Below are positions 22,176 to 30,922 of a stretch of DNA of 32,482 nucleotides, one piece after another. The notes under the pieces are model-generated. The model saw nothing but the letters and a program-made list of their open reading frames with translations, was not told the origin of the DNA and ran no database searches. Every line of letters begins with the position of its first letter. The stretch's first letter is position 1. The stretch covers positions 1-32,482 of the forward strand of contig NZ_JAFEJT020000035.1 in NCBI RefSeq assembly GCF_018555435.2, in the 5' to 3' direction. A program made the translations under genes and the position numbers. The stretch comes from Bifidobacterium amazonense. Its GTDB lineage: Bacteria > Actinomycetota > Actinomycetes > Actinomycetales > Bifidobacteriaceae.

Positions 22176-22466
22176 ATGTTTTCGTTGCTTGATGAGCCGA
22201 TGCCGGGGGATGTTTCGGCTGCGATTGCCGAGCGCATGGTCGCCAGGCGCAAGGAGCACAAGATGTCGCAAACGGACCTGGCTGTACAATCCGGCGTGAG
22301 TCTGGGGTCGATCAGACGGTTCGAGCAGCGGCATGAGATTTCGTTGACGGCGCTGGTCAATATCGCGTTCGCGTTGGGGTGTGAACGGGATTTCGAATCG
22401 CTGTTTGCTCGACCGTATTACGAGACCATCGATGATGTCATCGCGGCGCGGAAGAGAGGTGCTTGA
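22176..22466 (+). CDS. hipB: HipB-like antitoxin
   Basis: XRE-family DNA-binding protein of 96 residues. The helix-turn-helix lies at about residues 21-55 (RMVARRKEHKMSQTDLAVQS, then GVSLGSIRRFEQ), followed by SLTALVNIAFALGC, as in HipB proteins. It neutralises the adjacent HipA kinase and represses the operon. The ATG is immediately downstream of the operator palindrome with no room for a ribosome site, so the mRNA is probably leaderless. Its TGA overlaps the hipA ATG by one base. Confidence 0.9.
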   Translation: MFSLLDEPMPGDVSAAIAERMVARRKEHKMSQTDLAVQSGVSLGSIRRFEQRHEISLTALVNIAFALGCERDFESLFARPYYETIDDVIAARKRGA

Positions 22467-23620
22467 TGGATGAGACATTGCCATTGGATGTATCGATCGA
22501 CCGTGTGCGGGTGCTGCTGGATGGCGAGAGCGTCGGCTGGCTGACGCTCTCGCCATCGCGAACGCTGGCGTTCTCATACGATCGCTCCTGGCTGACCCGT
22601 GGATTCAGCATCAGCCCGCTGAGCCTGCCCATGAGAGAAGGGGTGTTCGTCGCTCAAAGAGACCCGTTGCATGGGCTGTTCGGCGTGTTCGACGACAGCA
22701 TGCCGGACGGATGGGGCCGTCTGCTGACCGATCGCGTGCTGCGGCAGCGAGGCCTTGACCCGTATGCCGTCGGTCCTCTGGCGAGGCTTTCCATCGTGGG
22801 TGCAAGCGGTATGGGCGCCTTGGAATACGAGCCGGCCGCGGATATCGAGAGCGGCATCGTCGCCACTGATTTGGATGATATCGCGAACGAGTGCGCCAAC
22901 CTATTGGCGACCGATTTTTCCGATGACTTGGATCGGTTGTTTGCGCTTGGTGGATCGTCCGGTGGTGCGCGGCCGAAGATTCTGACCCAGATCGATGGCG
23001 AGGAATGGATCGTCAAATTCCCCTCATCTGTCGACTCCGCGAACATCGGGGAGCAGGAGTATCGGCTGTCGGTACTGGCTCGTGACTGCGGCATCGTCAT
23101 GCCGGAAACGCGGTTGTTCCCCTCGAATCAATGTTCGGGCTATTTCGGTACCCGACGATTCGACCGCGTGCGCGATGCCAACGGTGCCCGGCATAAAGTA
23201 CACATGATTTCCGCGGGCGGGCTGTTGGAAACGTCGCATCGCATCCCCAATCTGGATTACGGACTGCTGATGCGGCTGACCATGCGCATCTGCGATAGCG
23301 CGGAGGAATGCGAGCGGCTGTACCGGCTCATGTGCTTCAACGTATTCATCGGAAACCGTGACGACCATGCGAAGAACTTCTCATATCTCTACAATCGGAC
23401 ACGGAACGTATGGCGGTTGTCGCCCGGATATGATCTGACGGAAAACCCCGGGATCAACGGCGAACATACCACGTCGGTCAACGGCAAGGGACGCGACATC
23501 ACCATTGCCGATATGACCGGCATCGGCGTAAAAGCCGGCATCGCCCGCTCCCGGTGCGTCTCCATCGCCGAAGGAATACGGGATCGTGTTCAAGATGCCG
23601 GTTTCGCCATTCGCTCTTGA
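22466..23620 (+). CDS. hipA: HipA-like serine/threonine kinase toxin
   Basis: Kinase toxin of 384 residues that in the best-studied case phosphorylates GltX and arrests translation. It shows the N-terminal HipA couple domain (LTLSPSRTLAFSYDRSWL, FDDSMPDGWGRLL), GGSSGGARPK, the ATP-anchoring strand EEWIVKFPS, the catalytic loop FIGNRDDHAKNFSYLY and the metal-binding LSPGYDLTEN. All key residues are present, so it should be active. AGAGAGG lies a few bases before ATG 22466; the preceding TTG at 22463 is less likely. It is shorter than E. coli HipA (440). With hipB it forms a compact module that appears to have interrupted the nhaC-like gene. Confidence 0.92.
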   Translation: MDETLPLDVSIDRVRVLLDGESVGWLTLSPSRTLAFSYDRSWLTRGFSISPLSLPMREGVFVAQRDPLHGLFGVFDDSMPDGWGRLLTDRVLRQRGLDPYAVGPLARLSIVGASGMGALEYEPAADIESGIVATDLDDIANECANLLATDFSDDLDRLFALGGSSGGARPKILTQIDGEEWIVKFPSSVDSANIGEQEYRLSVLARDCGIVMPETRLFPSNQCSGYFGTRRFDRVRDANGARHKVHMISAGGLLETSHRIPNLDYGLLMRLTMRICDSAEECERLYRLMCFNVFIGNRDDHAKNFSYLYNRTRNVWRLSPGYDLTENPGINGEHTTSVNGKGRDITIADMTGIGVKAGIARSRCVSIAEGIRDRVQDAGFAIRS

Positions 23621-23850
23621 CCAAGCGTGGCGCTGCTGGAATCGGTGTTGCGATCAGTGCGGGTCAAGTTGTGTGCCTGCCGAAATAGCGATCGCCGGCA
23701 GTGTATTCCCCAATTCCATGAGCCCGTCCAGTGCACAAGGTGCAGATGGTCTTGCGGGTTCCATCGGAAAGATCATGATGATGGCTGAATTGGCAACGGC
23801 AGAACAGGCTGCCAAACGAGGCTGGGCTGCGATGATTCACCTTTCAACGT
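23621..23850. other. Gene-free stretch after hipA
   Basis: About 230 bases with no recognisable gene. One frame stays open from 23586 to 23867 (ends LATAEQAAKRGWAAMIHL, STYIRPI) but resembles nothing known and overlaps the end of hipA. The missing 3' part of the nhaC-like gene was looked for here and not found. Confidence 0.5.
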
Positions 23851-23888
23851 ACATACGGCCGATTTAACCCCTAAAACCGGCTGTATGT
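23851..23888. repeat. Inverted repeat between hipA and purL
   Basis: ACATACGGCCG (23851-23861) and CCGGCTGTATGT (23877-23888) pair except at one position, around an AT-rich loop with TTTAACCCCTAAAA. It may end hipA transcription or mark the edge of the inserted segment. Confidence 0.6.
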
Positions 23889-23901
23889 CCGTTAAATAGT
23901 T

Positions 23902-23931
23902 AAAAAGGCTCCCCTCGCGAGGAGGGGAGCC
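23902..23931 (-). terminator. Intrinsic terminator of purL
   Basis: GGCTCCCCTC (23907-23916) and GAGGGGAGCC (23922-23931) with a 5-base loop. On the minus strand the stem is followed by TTTTTA (23906-23901), a classical rho-independent terminator. Confidence 0.9.
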
Positions 23932-23987
23932 GGGATGTGTTTGATCGTCAGGTGATCAGGCGATCAGATCACCTGACCGCAGGACCA

Positions 23988-26900
23988 TCACGCGGCGAAG
24001 TACTCGACGCCGGCCTCGAACAGCGGCTGGTACTTGTTGCCGGGGACGTTGACGTACAGGCCGTTGCCGGAACGCTCCGAGTGGCCCATCTTGCCGAACA
24101 CGCGGCCGTCCGGGCTGGTGATGCCCTCGATCGCGAGCAGCGAACCGTTCGGGTTCACGTCGAGATCCATGCCGGGCACGCCGGACTCGTCCACGTACTG
24201 CGTGGCGATCTGGCCATTGGTCTTGAGCAGGTCGAGCACCGGCTCGGACGCGACGAAACGGCCCTCGCCGTGGGAGATCGCGACCGTGTGGATGTCGCCG
24301 ACGGAAGTCTTCGCCAGCCACGGGGACAGGTTCGACGCGACGCGCGTGCGCACGAGACGGCTCTGGTGGCGGCCGATCGTGTTGAACGTCAGCGTCGGGC
24401 ACTCTTCGGTCATCGGCACGATGTCGCCGTACGGCACCAGACCCAGCTTGATGAGTGCCTGGAAGCCGTTGCAGATGCCGAGCATCAGGCCGTCGCGGTT
24501 CTTGAGCAGGTCGCGCACGGCCTCGGTGACGGCCGGGGCGCGGAAGAACGCGGTGATGAACTTCGCGGAACCGTCCGGCTCGTCGCCGCCCGAGAAACCG
24601 CCCGGGATCATCACGATCTGGCTCTTGTTGATCTCCTCGACCAGCGCCTGCGTCGACTCGGCAACGGCGGCCGGCGTGAGGTTGTTCACGATCAGCGTCG
24701 ACACGTCCGCGCCCGCGCGTTCGAACGCGGCGGCCGAATCGTACTCGCAGTTGTTGCCCGGGAACACCGGGATCACGACGTGCGGCTTGGCGACCGGAGC
24801 GCCCACGTACACGGTCTTCTTCGGCGTCTCGAACGTGACCGTCTCGACGGTCGCGCCCTTATCGGCACCCTTGGAACGGTACGGGAACACGGATTCGATG
24901 CCGGACTCCCACGCCTCCTGGATCGCATCCAGATCAAGCGTCTCGCCCGCGGCGCGCAGCTCGTATGCGGCGGTCGTCGTGCCGATCTCGCCGATTTCGA
25001 CGAGGTTGGACGCGGCCGGCAGCTTCGCGTCGTCCGCAAGCTCGATGATGAACGAGCCGTACGCCGGCGTGAACAGGTCGTCCGCGGCGATCGAATCGTT
25101 GAGCGACACGCCGATGCGGTTGCCGAGCGTCATCTTGAACAGCGCCTCGGCCGTCGCGCCGTAACCCGGCGTGGACACGGCCAGCGCGTCGTGGAAGTCG
25201 ACGAGCTCCTCGACGATCGAGAACGCCTCGAGCAGCGCATCCTTGTCCGGTGTGATGCCGTCCGCGAGATAGCGCGGCGCGATGCGCACGACGCGATGGT
25301 CGGCGCCCTTGAACTCCGGCGACGTGGCGCGCTTCATGTTGCCCACGGCCACGGCGAAGGAGATCAGGGTCGGCGGCACGTCGAGATGCTCGAACGTGCC
25401 GGACATTGAATCCTTACCGCCGATCGCGCCGGCGCCAAGGTCGATCTGCGCCATGAGCGCGCCGAGCACGGCGGCGGTCGGCTTGCCCCAGCGTTCCGGC
25501 TCGTCGCGCAGCTTCTCGAAGTACTCTTGGAAGCTCAGATACGCCTTCTCATGCTCGAAGCCGGCGGCCACGAGCTTGGCGAGCGACTCGACCACCGACA
25601 GGTAGGCGCCGGTGAACTGGTTCGCGCTCATGATGTACGGGTTGAAGCCCCACGCCATGGCGGAGGCGGTGGTCGTCTCGCCGAACACCGGGAACTTGGC
25701 GACCATCGCCTCGTTCGGGGTGAGCTGACGGCGGCCGCCGAACGGCATGAGCACGGTGCCCGCGCCGATCGTCGAATCGAAACGCTCGGACAGGCCCTTG
25801 TTGGACGCCACGTTGAGGTCGGTCACGACCGCGCGCATGCGGTCGGCGAGCGAGCCTTCACGCCACGCGGCCGGCGTCGCGTACGCCTGCTGCTCCTCGA
25901 CGTGCACGACCTGATGCTTCGACGCGCCGTTGGAGGCGAGGAATTCGCGCGAGAGGTTGACGATCTCGTCGCCGTTCCACGTCATCACCATGCGCGGATC
26001 CTCGGTCACGGTCGCGATGACGGTGGCCTCAAGGTTCTCCTCGCGCGCGTAGCCGAGGAACTCGTCCACGTCGTCGGCGGCCACGTCCACGGCCATGCGC
26101 TCCTGCGATTCGGAGATCGCCAGCTCGGTGCCGTCCAGGCCCTCGTACTTCTTCGGCACGGTGTTGAGATCGACGTACAGGCCGTCCGCGAGCTCGCCGA
26201 CCGCCACGGACACGCCGCCCGCGCCGAAGTCGTTGCAGCGCTTGATCAGACGGCACGCATCGCCGCGGCGGAACAGACGCTGCAGCTTGCGTTCGACCGG
26301 CGCGTTGCCCTTCTGCACCTCGGCGCCGTCAAGCTCGAGCGACTCCACGTTGTGCGCCTTGGACGCGCCCGTCGCGCCGCCGATGCCGTCACGGCCGGTG
26401 CGGCCGCCGAGCAGGATGATCTTGTCGCCCGGAGCCGGGGTTTCGCGGCGCACGTGATCGGCCGGGGTGGCGGCCACGACCGCGCCCACCTCCATGCGCT
26501 TGGCCACGTAGCCCGGATGGTAGATCTCGTCGACCTGGCCGGTGGCGAGGCCGATCTGGTTGCCGTACGAGCTGTAGCCGGCGGCCGCGGTGGTCACGAG
26601 CTTGCGCTGGGGGAGCTTGCCTTCCAGCGTGTCGGCGACCGGCACGGTCGGATCGGCGGCGCCGGTGACGCGCATCGCCTGATACACGTAGGAGCGGCCG
26701 GACAGGGGGTCGCGGATGCAGCCGCCGATGCAGGTGGCCGCGCCGCCGAACGGTTCGATCTCGGTCGGATGGTTGTGCGTCTCGTTCTTGAACAGGAACA
26801 GCCAGTCCTGATCCTCGCCGTTGACATCCACCTTGACCTTGACGGTGCAGGCGTTGATCTCCTCGGACTCGTCAAGGCCGGTGAGGATGCCGTTCTTCTT

Positions 26901-27728
26901 GAGCCACTTCGCGCCGATCGTGCCCATGTCCATCAGGCACACTGGCTTGTTGTCGCGGCCCAGCTCGTGACGCAGCTCAAGATAGCGCTCGAACGCGGCC
27001 TTGACGGTCGCGTCGTCGATGACCACATCGTCCAGCTCGGTGCCGAACGTCGTGTGACGGCAGTGGTCGGACCAGTACGTGTCGATGACCTTGATCTCGG
27101 TGATCGTAGGCTCGCGCTGCTCGGCCGCGAAGTACTTCTGGCAGAACTCGAGATCCGCCAGATCCATCGCAAGACCGCGCTCGTCGATGAACTTCTGGCC
27201 GGCGGCCGCGTCCATCTCGTTGAAGCCGGAGATGACCTCGACCTTGCCGGGGGTCGGTACGGCGGTCTTCAGGGTTTCCTTGGTCTCGAGACTCGCCTCG
27301 CGTGCCTCGACCGGGTTGATCACGTACTTCTTGATCGCGGCGACGTCCGCGTCGGTGAGCTCGCCGGAGAGCGCGTACACCTTGGCGGAGCGGACGGTCG
27401 GACGCTCGCCCTGCGAGATCAGCTGGATGCATTCGCTCGCCGAATCGGCGCGCTGGTCGAACTGGCCGGGCAGGAACTCGGTGGCGAACACCTTCGCGTC
27501 GCCGAAATCGGGCAGATCGTTGGACACGGTGTCGACCTGCGGTTCGCTGAACACGGTCGGCGTGGCCTGGGCGAACAGCTCCTCGCTGATGCCCTCCACG
27601 TCGTAACGGTTCACGATGCGCACGGACGTGAGCCCGCTGATGCCGAGAATCGTGCGCAGCTCGCCGGCGAGCTGCTGCGCCTCGACGTCAAAGCCGGGCC
27701 TCTTTTCCACGTACACGCGAAAAACCAT
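23988..27728 (-). CDS. purL: Phosphoribosylformylglycinamidine synthase (one-chain PurL)
   Basis: ATP-dependent amidation of FGAR to FGAM in purine synthesis; 1246 residues. The N-terminal domain starts MVFRVYVEKRPGFD; the central synthetase halves contain SDHCRHTTFGTELDDV, KNETHNHPTEIEPFGGAATC and the second-half GGKDSMSG. The C-terminal glutaminase domain contains IPVFPGNNCEYDSAAAFERA, the nucleophile in LMLGICNGFQALIKLGLVPY and the ISHGEGRF His-Glu pair. This fused, Gram-positive clade of large PurL needs no separate PurQ or PurS. AAAGGA precedes the ATG at 27728; the frame is open 12 codons further, without homology. It lies 90 bases downstream of purC on the same strand. Confidence 0.97.
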   Translation of the reverse strand: MVFRVYVEKRPGFDVEAQQLAGELRTILGISGLTSVRIVNRYDVEGISEELFAQATPTVFSEPQVDTVSNDLPDFGDAKVFATEFLPGQFDQRADSASECIQLISQGERPTVRSAKVYALSGELTDADVAAIKKYVINPVEAREASLETKETLKTAVPTPGKVEVISGFNEMDAAAGQKFIDERGLAMDLADLEFCQKYFAAEQREPTITEIKVIDTYWSDHCRHTTFGTELDDVVIDDATVKAAFERYLELRHELGRDNKPVCLMDMGTIGAKWLKKNGILTGLDESEEINACTVKVKVDVNGEDQDWLFLFKNETHNHPTEIEPFGGAATCIGGCIRDPLSGRSYVYQAMRVTGAADPTVPVADTLEGKLPQRKLVTTAAAGYSSYGNQIGLATGQVDEIYHPGYVAKRMEVGAVVAATPADHVRRETPAPGDKIILLGGRTGRDGIGGATGASKAHNVESLELDGAEVQKGNAPVERKLQRLFRRGDACRLIKRCNDFGAGGVSVAVGELADGLYVDLNTVPKKYEGLDGTELAISESQERMAVDVAADDVDEFLGYAREENLEATVIATVTEDPRMVMTWNGDEIVNLSREFLASNGASKHQVVHVEEQQAYATPAAWREGSLADRMRAVVTDLNVASNKGLSERFDSTIGAGTVLMPFGGRRQLTPNEAMVAKFPVFGETTTASAMAWGFNPYIMSANQFTGAYLSVVESLAKLVAAGFEHEKAYLSFQEYFEKLRDEPERWGKPTAAVLGALMAQIDLGAGAIGGKDSMSGTFEHLDVPPTLISFAVAVGNMKRATSPEFKGADHRVVRIAPRYLADGITPDKDALLEAFSIVEELVDFHDALAVSTPGYGATAEALFKMTLGNRIGVSLNDSIAADDLFTPAYGSFIIELADDAKLPAASNLVEIGEIGTTTAAYELRAAGETLDLDAIQEAWESGIESVFPYRSKGADKGATVETVTFETPKKTVYVGAPVAKPHVVIPVFPGNNCEYDSAAAFERAGADVSTLIVNNLTPAAVAESTQALVEEINKSQIVMIPGGFSGGDEPDGSAKFITAFFRAPAVTEAVRDLLKNRDGLMLGICNGFQALIKLGLVPYGDIVPMTEECPTLTFNTIGRHQSRLVRTRVASNLSPWLAKTSVGDIHTVAISHGEGRFVASEPVLDLLKTNGQIATQYVDESGVPGMDLDVNPNGSLLAIEGITSPDGRVFGKMGHSERSGNGLYVNVPGNKYQPLFEAGVEYFAA

Positions 27729-27764
27729 GGAAATCCTTTCTTGCAAATGGTTGAAAAGCGTCAA

Positions 27765-27805
27765 ATAAAACGAAAATCGGCTCCCTCTGCCGATCAGGGG
27801 GAGCC
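27765..27805 (-). terminator. Hairpin between purC and purL
   Basis: GGCTCCC (27779-27785) pairs with GGGAGCC (27799-27805); on the minus strand a T-rich run GATTTTCGTTTTATTT follows. It could terminate part of the purC transcript and so set the purC:purL ratio. The sequence of the stem is almost the same as that of the terminator after purL. Confidence 0.6.
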
Positions 27806-27818
27806 AGAAAAACGAATG

Positions 27819-28568
27819 TCAGGCGACTTCTATGCCCTCGGACTTGGCCAGTTCGGCCAGACGGCCCTCGATCTCCTCATAGGCCGGGATGATCGAGCCG
27901 AGACCGCGGCGGAACAGGTCCTTGTCGAGGTGCTCGACCTTGCCGGAGTGGTCGCGCTGATCCCACAGGCGGCAGGAGTCCGGCGTGATCTCGTCGGCGA
28001 GCAGCAGCGTGCCGTCGGAGGCGCGGCCCATCTCGATCTTGAAGTCGACGAGCTTGACGTCGATCTTCGCGAAGATGTCGATCAGGGCCTCGTTGATGCG
28101 GCGGGCCAGCGGGGCGATCTCGGCGAGATCCTCGCGCGTGCACACGCCGAGCGCCACGAGATCGTCGTCGTTCACGAACGGATCGTGCAGGTCGTCGTTC
28201 TTGAGGAAGTACTCGAGCACCGGCTCCTTGAGCGGCAGGCCCTCCTCGACGCCGAGGCGCGAGCAGAAGTGGCCGGCGGCGGTGTTGCGCAGCACGATCT
28301 CCAGCGGGAACATGTCCATCTTGCGCACCAGCTGGGCGGTGTCGTTCACGCGCTTGACGAGGTGGCTGTCGATGCCGCGGGCCTTGAGCAGGTCGAAGAT
28401 GATGGTGGTGATGAGGTTGTTCAGACGGCCCTTGCCGGTGAAGTCCTCCTTCTTCTCGCCGTCGCCGGCCGTAGCGGTGTTCTTGTACTCGACCCACAGG
28501 ATCTCCGGGTCGTCGGTTGCGTACAGCTGCTTGGCCTTGCCCTCGTAGAGCTTTTCCAGTTTCTCCAT
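27819..28568 (-). CDS. purC: SAICAR synthase
   Basis: Joins CAIR and aspartate with ATP to give SAICAR; 249 residues, normal for PurC. Signatures are [20 protein letters not shown] (nucleotide loop), [46 protein letters not shown] and [14 protein letters not shown] (aspartate/CAIR site). GAAAGGC precedes the ATG at 28568. It is the first gene of a purC-purL unit and takes as substrate the product of PurE, encoded at 2870 on the opposite strand. No strong promoter hexamers were identified in the 170 bases upstream. Confidence 0.97.
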   Translation of the reverse strand: MEKLEKLYEGKAKQLYATDDPEILWVEYKNTATAGDGEKKEDFTGKGRLNNLITTIIFDLLKARGIDSHLVKRVNDTAQLVRKMDMFPLEIVLRNTAAGHFCSRLGVEEGLPLKEPVLEYFLKNDDLHDPFVNDDDLVALGVCTREDLAEIAPLARRINEALIDIFAKIDVKLVDFKIEMGRASDGTLLLADEITPDSCRLWDQRDHSGKVEHLDKDLFRRGLGSIIPAYEEIEGRLAELAKSEGIEVA

Positions 28569-28738
28569 GATTGCCTTTCAAATCAGCGGAATTTCTGGGT
28601 GAACTAACGGTAAAAGGGTACCAATAAAGGGCTACAACCGGTTCGTTTCGGAGTGGCATGACACCGTTCGCGGCCGATCGGCCGTCGTCGCCGCGGACGG
28701 CGTCATGCGGCGACGGTCATTGCATGATCATTGTGCGA

Positions 28739-29224
28739 TCATTGCGTGGTCAATGAGTCATACGTCTGTTCGTCGAACGGCCACACGCTTTCCGGTTGAC
28801 GGAGCCGGCTGTCGTTGGCGAGCACGATCACCTCGTCGCCGGTTTCGTATCCGTCCGGCATGAACGAGGCGACCGAACCGCATTCGAAATCCAGCGTCAC
28901 ATCGTCGCCGGCCCGATCGTCGCCGGACTTTACGTCCAACAGATGCGCCGTGAACGATACGGTGCGACCGTTCATGGACAAGCGAGGCTCCCCAAGTGTC
29001 GCCTTGGCGACAAGATCGGGTTTGACTCCATCGATATACGCCTGCGGAGAGTCGTACGACTTCGCATAACTGATCGAACAATTCGCCGCGACCGCGCCGC
29101 CGCCTCCGGTCTCACCACCGCCTCCGGTCCGTCGGGGCCGTCCGTAAATGATCGCCACGCACAGCAATGCGCACAACAGCACCGTTGCTATGACCAATGC
29201 GCGGACTCGGCTCTTCCCAGTCAT
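28739..29224 (-). CDS. Small membrane-anchored protein of unknown function
   Basis: 161 residues. After a basic start (MTGKSRVR) comes one hydrophobic helix (ALVIATVLLCALLCVAIIYG, about residues 9-28) and a Gly-rich linker (RRTGGGGETGGGGAV). The rest, residues about 45-161, is a polar, probably extracellular domain with two Cys (CSISYAKSY and FECGSV). The hydrophobic stretch does not end in a good lipobox, so a membrane anchor or signal peptide is more likely than a lipoprotein. AAGGAGG lies 6 bases before the ATG. I do not recognise the family. A 14-base palindrome lies 74 bases upstream. It stands alone between purT and purC on the same strand. Confidence 0.8.
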   Translation of the reverse strand: MTGKSRVRALVIATVLLCALLCVAIIYGRPRRTGGGGETGGGGAVAANCSISYAKSYDSPQAYIDGVKPDLVAKATLGEPRLSMNGRTVSFTAHLLDVKSGDDRAGDDVTLDFECGSVASFMPDGYETGDEVIVLANDSRLRQPESVWPFDEQTYDSLTTQ

Positions 29225-29297
29225 GGCAAGCCTCCTTCGTCGTATCCGGTGACTCCATTGTCACGCGGAATCATGCGAAGCGCGCGCAGCCGTCATA

Positions 29298-29311
29298 GCT
29301 GTCATGACAGC
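29298..29311. promoter_or_regulatory. 14-bp perfect palindrome
   Basis: GCTGTCATGACAGC lies 74 bases upstream of the membrane-protein start (29224, minus strand), a position suited to an operator. No adjacent regulator gene explains it. It overlaps no coding region. Confidence 0.5.
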
Positions 29312-29344
29312 GACACGCAAATGGTCATCGTCTCCGACGGATGA

Positions 29345-29405
29345 GGCCGGTTCCAGCTGATATTGCACGATTGCACATCGTTGCAGACATCAGCCGAAAC
29401 CGGCC
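29345..29405 (-). terminator. Long hairpin terminator after purT
   Basis: Arms 29345-29361 and 29389-29405 pair over 17 positions including two wobbles. The loop itself can fold (TGCACGAT/ATCGTTGCA). It separates purT from the membrane-protein gene. It lacks a T-run, so it may act mainly as a transcript-end structure. Confidence 0.7.
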
Positions 29406-29462
29406 CCCATCAGTATCGAACTGTTCAGTACTGGCTATTCAGTACCGACTGTCCGTGACGAC

Positions 29463-30779
29463 CTAACGCACCGCGATATCGAGCGAGTCCGCCACACGGG
29501 CCGCCTTGGCGCGTGCGTCGTCCGCGGACGAGCCGATCGCCAGCGCGACCGCCATGCGACGATGGCCGTGCACCTCGGGCTTGGCGAAGATGCGCAGATC
29601 GGTGTCCGGCTCGGCCAGCGCGGCCGGCACGTTCGAGAACTCCGCTTCGCCGTCGCCCGCCACGACGATCGCATGGCTGGCCGCGACCTTGCCGTCCGGC
29701 ATCGCCAACGCCACATGGCCGGCCGTGACCGGCAGCCCCAGGATCGCGCGCGCATGCAGCGCGAACTCGCTCAGCCGTTGCGAGATCATCGTCACCATGC
29801 CGGTGTCGTGCGGACGCGGCGACACCTCGTTGAACAGCACCGAACCGTCCGTCAGCACGAACAGTTCCACGCCGAACACGCCCCAGCCGTGCTCGCCGCT
29901 CGCCGTGGCCTTCGCGACCAGACCCTCGACCGCGCGGCGCGCGATCGATTGGGCGGTTTCCAGCACGGTGGCGTCCGTCGCGGCCGGCTGCCACGACTCG
30001 CGGTAGTCGCCGGACTCCTGACGCTGACCGATCGGCGCGCAGGTGACGATCCCGGCCGACGAGCTCACCGTCAGCACCGTCAGTTCATAGTCGAGCGGCA
30101 CCAGCGCCTCGACGATCACACGCGACACATCGCCCTCGCCGGACGCGCGGCGACCTTCCTGCGCCTCCGTCCAAGCGGCGTCGATCGCATCCGCCGAACG
30201 CACGACCGACTGACCGTGGCCGGACGAGCTCATGATCGGCTTGACCACGCACGGATATCCCACTTCGAGAGCACCCGCACGCAGCTCCTCCAGCGAGCCG
30301 GCGAACCGGTACGGGGTGGTCGGCAGGCCCAGCTCCTCGTGCGCGATCACGCGCAGGCGCTCGCGGTCCATGCAGATCGCCGCGATCTCGGCGCTCGGCA
30401 CCACCTGGATGCCGCGAGCGGCGGCATCGGCCAGCTCCGAGGTGGCGATCGCCTCGACCTCCGGCACGATGATATCCGGCCTGACCTCGTCGAACAGCGC
30501 GCGCAGTTCGGCCGCGTTCGCCATGTCGAGCACACGATGTTCGTGCGCCACCTGCTGCGCGGGCGCGCCGGCGTACGAATCGGCCGCACACACCCACGCG
30601 CCGAGCCTCAGCAGCTCGATCGTGACCTCCTTGCCCAGCTCGCCCGCGCCGAGGAACAGCACGCGCGTCGGGTGCGCGCCCAGCGGCGTGCCCAGCGTGC
30701 GGCCGGCGGAAGCGGGAGCCGTGGCGGGGGAGGAGGATGCGGAAACCGGGGAAACGTTCATATCACTCATGCCCTTCAT
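29463..30779 (-). CDS. purT: Formate-dependent GAR transformylase
   Basis: ATP-grasp enzyme that formylates GAR with free formate and ATP, the third step of IMP synthesis; 438 residues from the first ATG. Signatures: RVLFLGAGELGKEVTIELLR near residue 40, EVEAIATSEL, the ATP loop VVKPIMSSSGHGQSVV, and the metal site FNEVSPRPHDTGMVTMISQ. The start is uncertain: ATGs at residues 1, 4 and 7 are close together, with AAGGG upstream of the third (position 30761). The N-terminal Ala/Ser-rich 30 residues are not conserved in the family. It is divergent from the glycosyltransferase gene, with a long inverted repeat in the shared upstream region. Confidence 0.96.
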   Translation of the reverse strand: MKGMSDMNVSPVSASSSPATAPASAGRTLGTPLGAHPTRVLFLGAGELGKEVTIELLRLGAWVCAADSYAGAPAQQVAHEHRVLDMANAAELRALFDEVRPDIIVPEVEAIATSELADAAARGIQVVPSAEIAAICMDRERLRVIAHEELGLPTTPYRFAGSLEELRAGALEVGYPCVVKPIMSSSGHGQSVVRSADAIDAAWTEAQEGRRASGEGDVSRVIVEALVPLDYELTVLTVSSSAGIVTCAPIGQRQESGDYRESWQPAATDATVLETAQSIARRAVEGLVAKATASGEHGWGVFGVELFVLTDGSVLFNEVSPRPHDTGMVTMISQRLSEFALHARAILGLPVTAGHVALAMPDGKVAASHAIVVAGDGEAEFSNVPAALAEPDTDLRIFAKPEVHGHRRMAVALAIGSSADDARAKAARVADSLDIAVR

Positions 30780-30814
30780 TGTGCCATGTCCCGCCGCCCG
30801 CCGCTCCTGGCATT

Positions 30815-30867
30815 GCGTGGCGGTTTTCTCTCACTGAGTGGTGGTCAGTGCGAGAAAACCGCCACGC
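30815..30867. repeat. 23-bp inverted repeat between purT and glycosyltransferase
   Basis: Arms 30815-30837 (starting GCGTGGCGGTTTTCTC) and 30845-30867 match at 22 of 23 positions around a 7-base loop GTGGTGG. The element lies between two divergent start codons, where a terminator is not expected. It may be an operator, a small mobile repeat of the MITE/REP kind, or an mRNA leader structure. Confidence 0.9.
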
Positions 30868-30922
30868 GAGTATGCGGGTGTGAGCCCGATCGGCTGGTCG
30901 GCGGCGGCGATAGGATGGGGCA

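Noticed and set aside
23586..23867. A 93-codon frame after hipA as a gene
   Set aside because: Overlaps the end of hipA, has no ribosome site or recognisable homology, and its composition is not coding-like.
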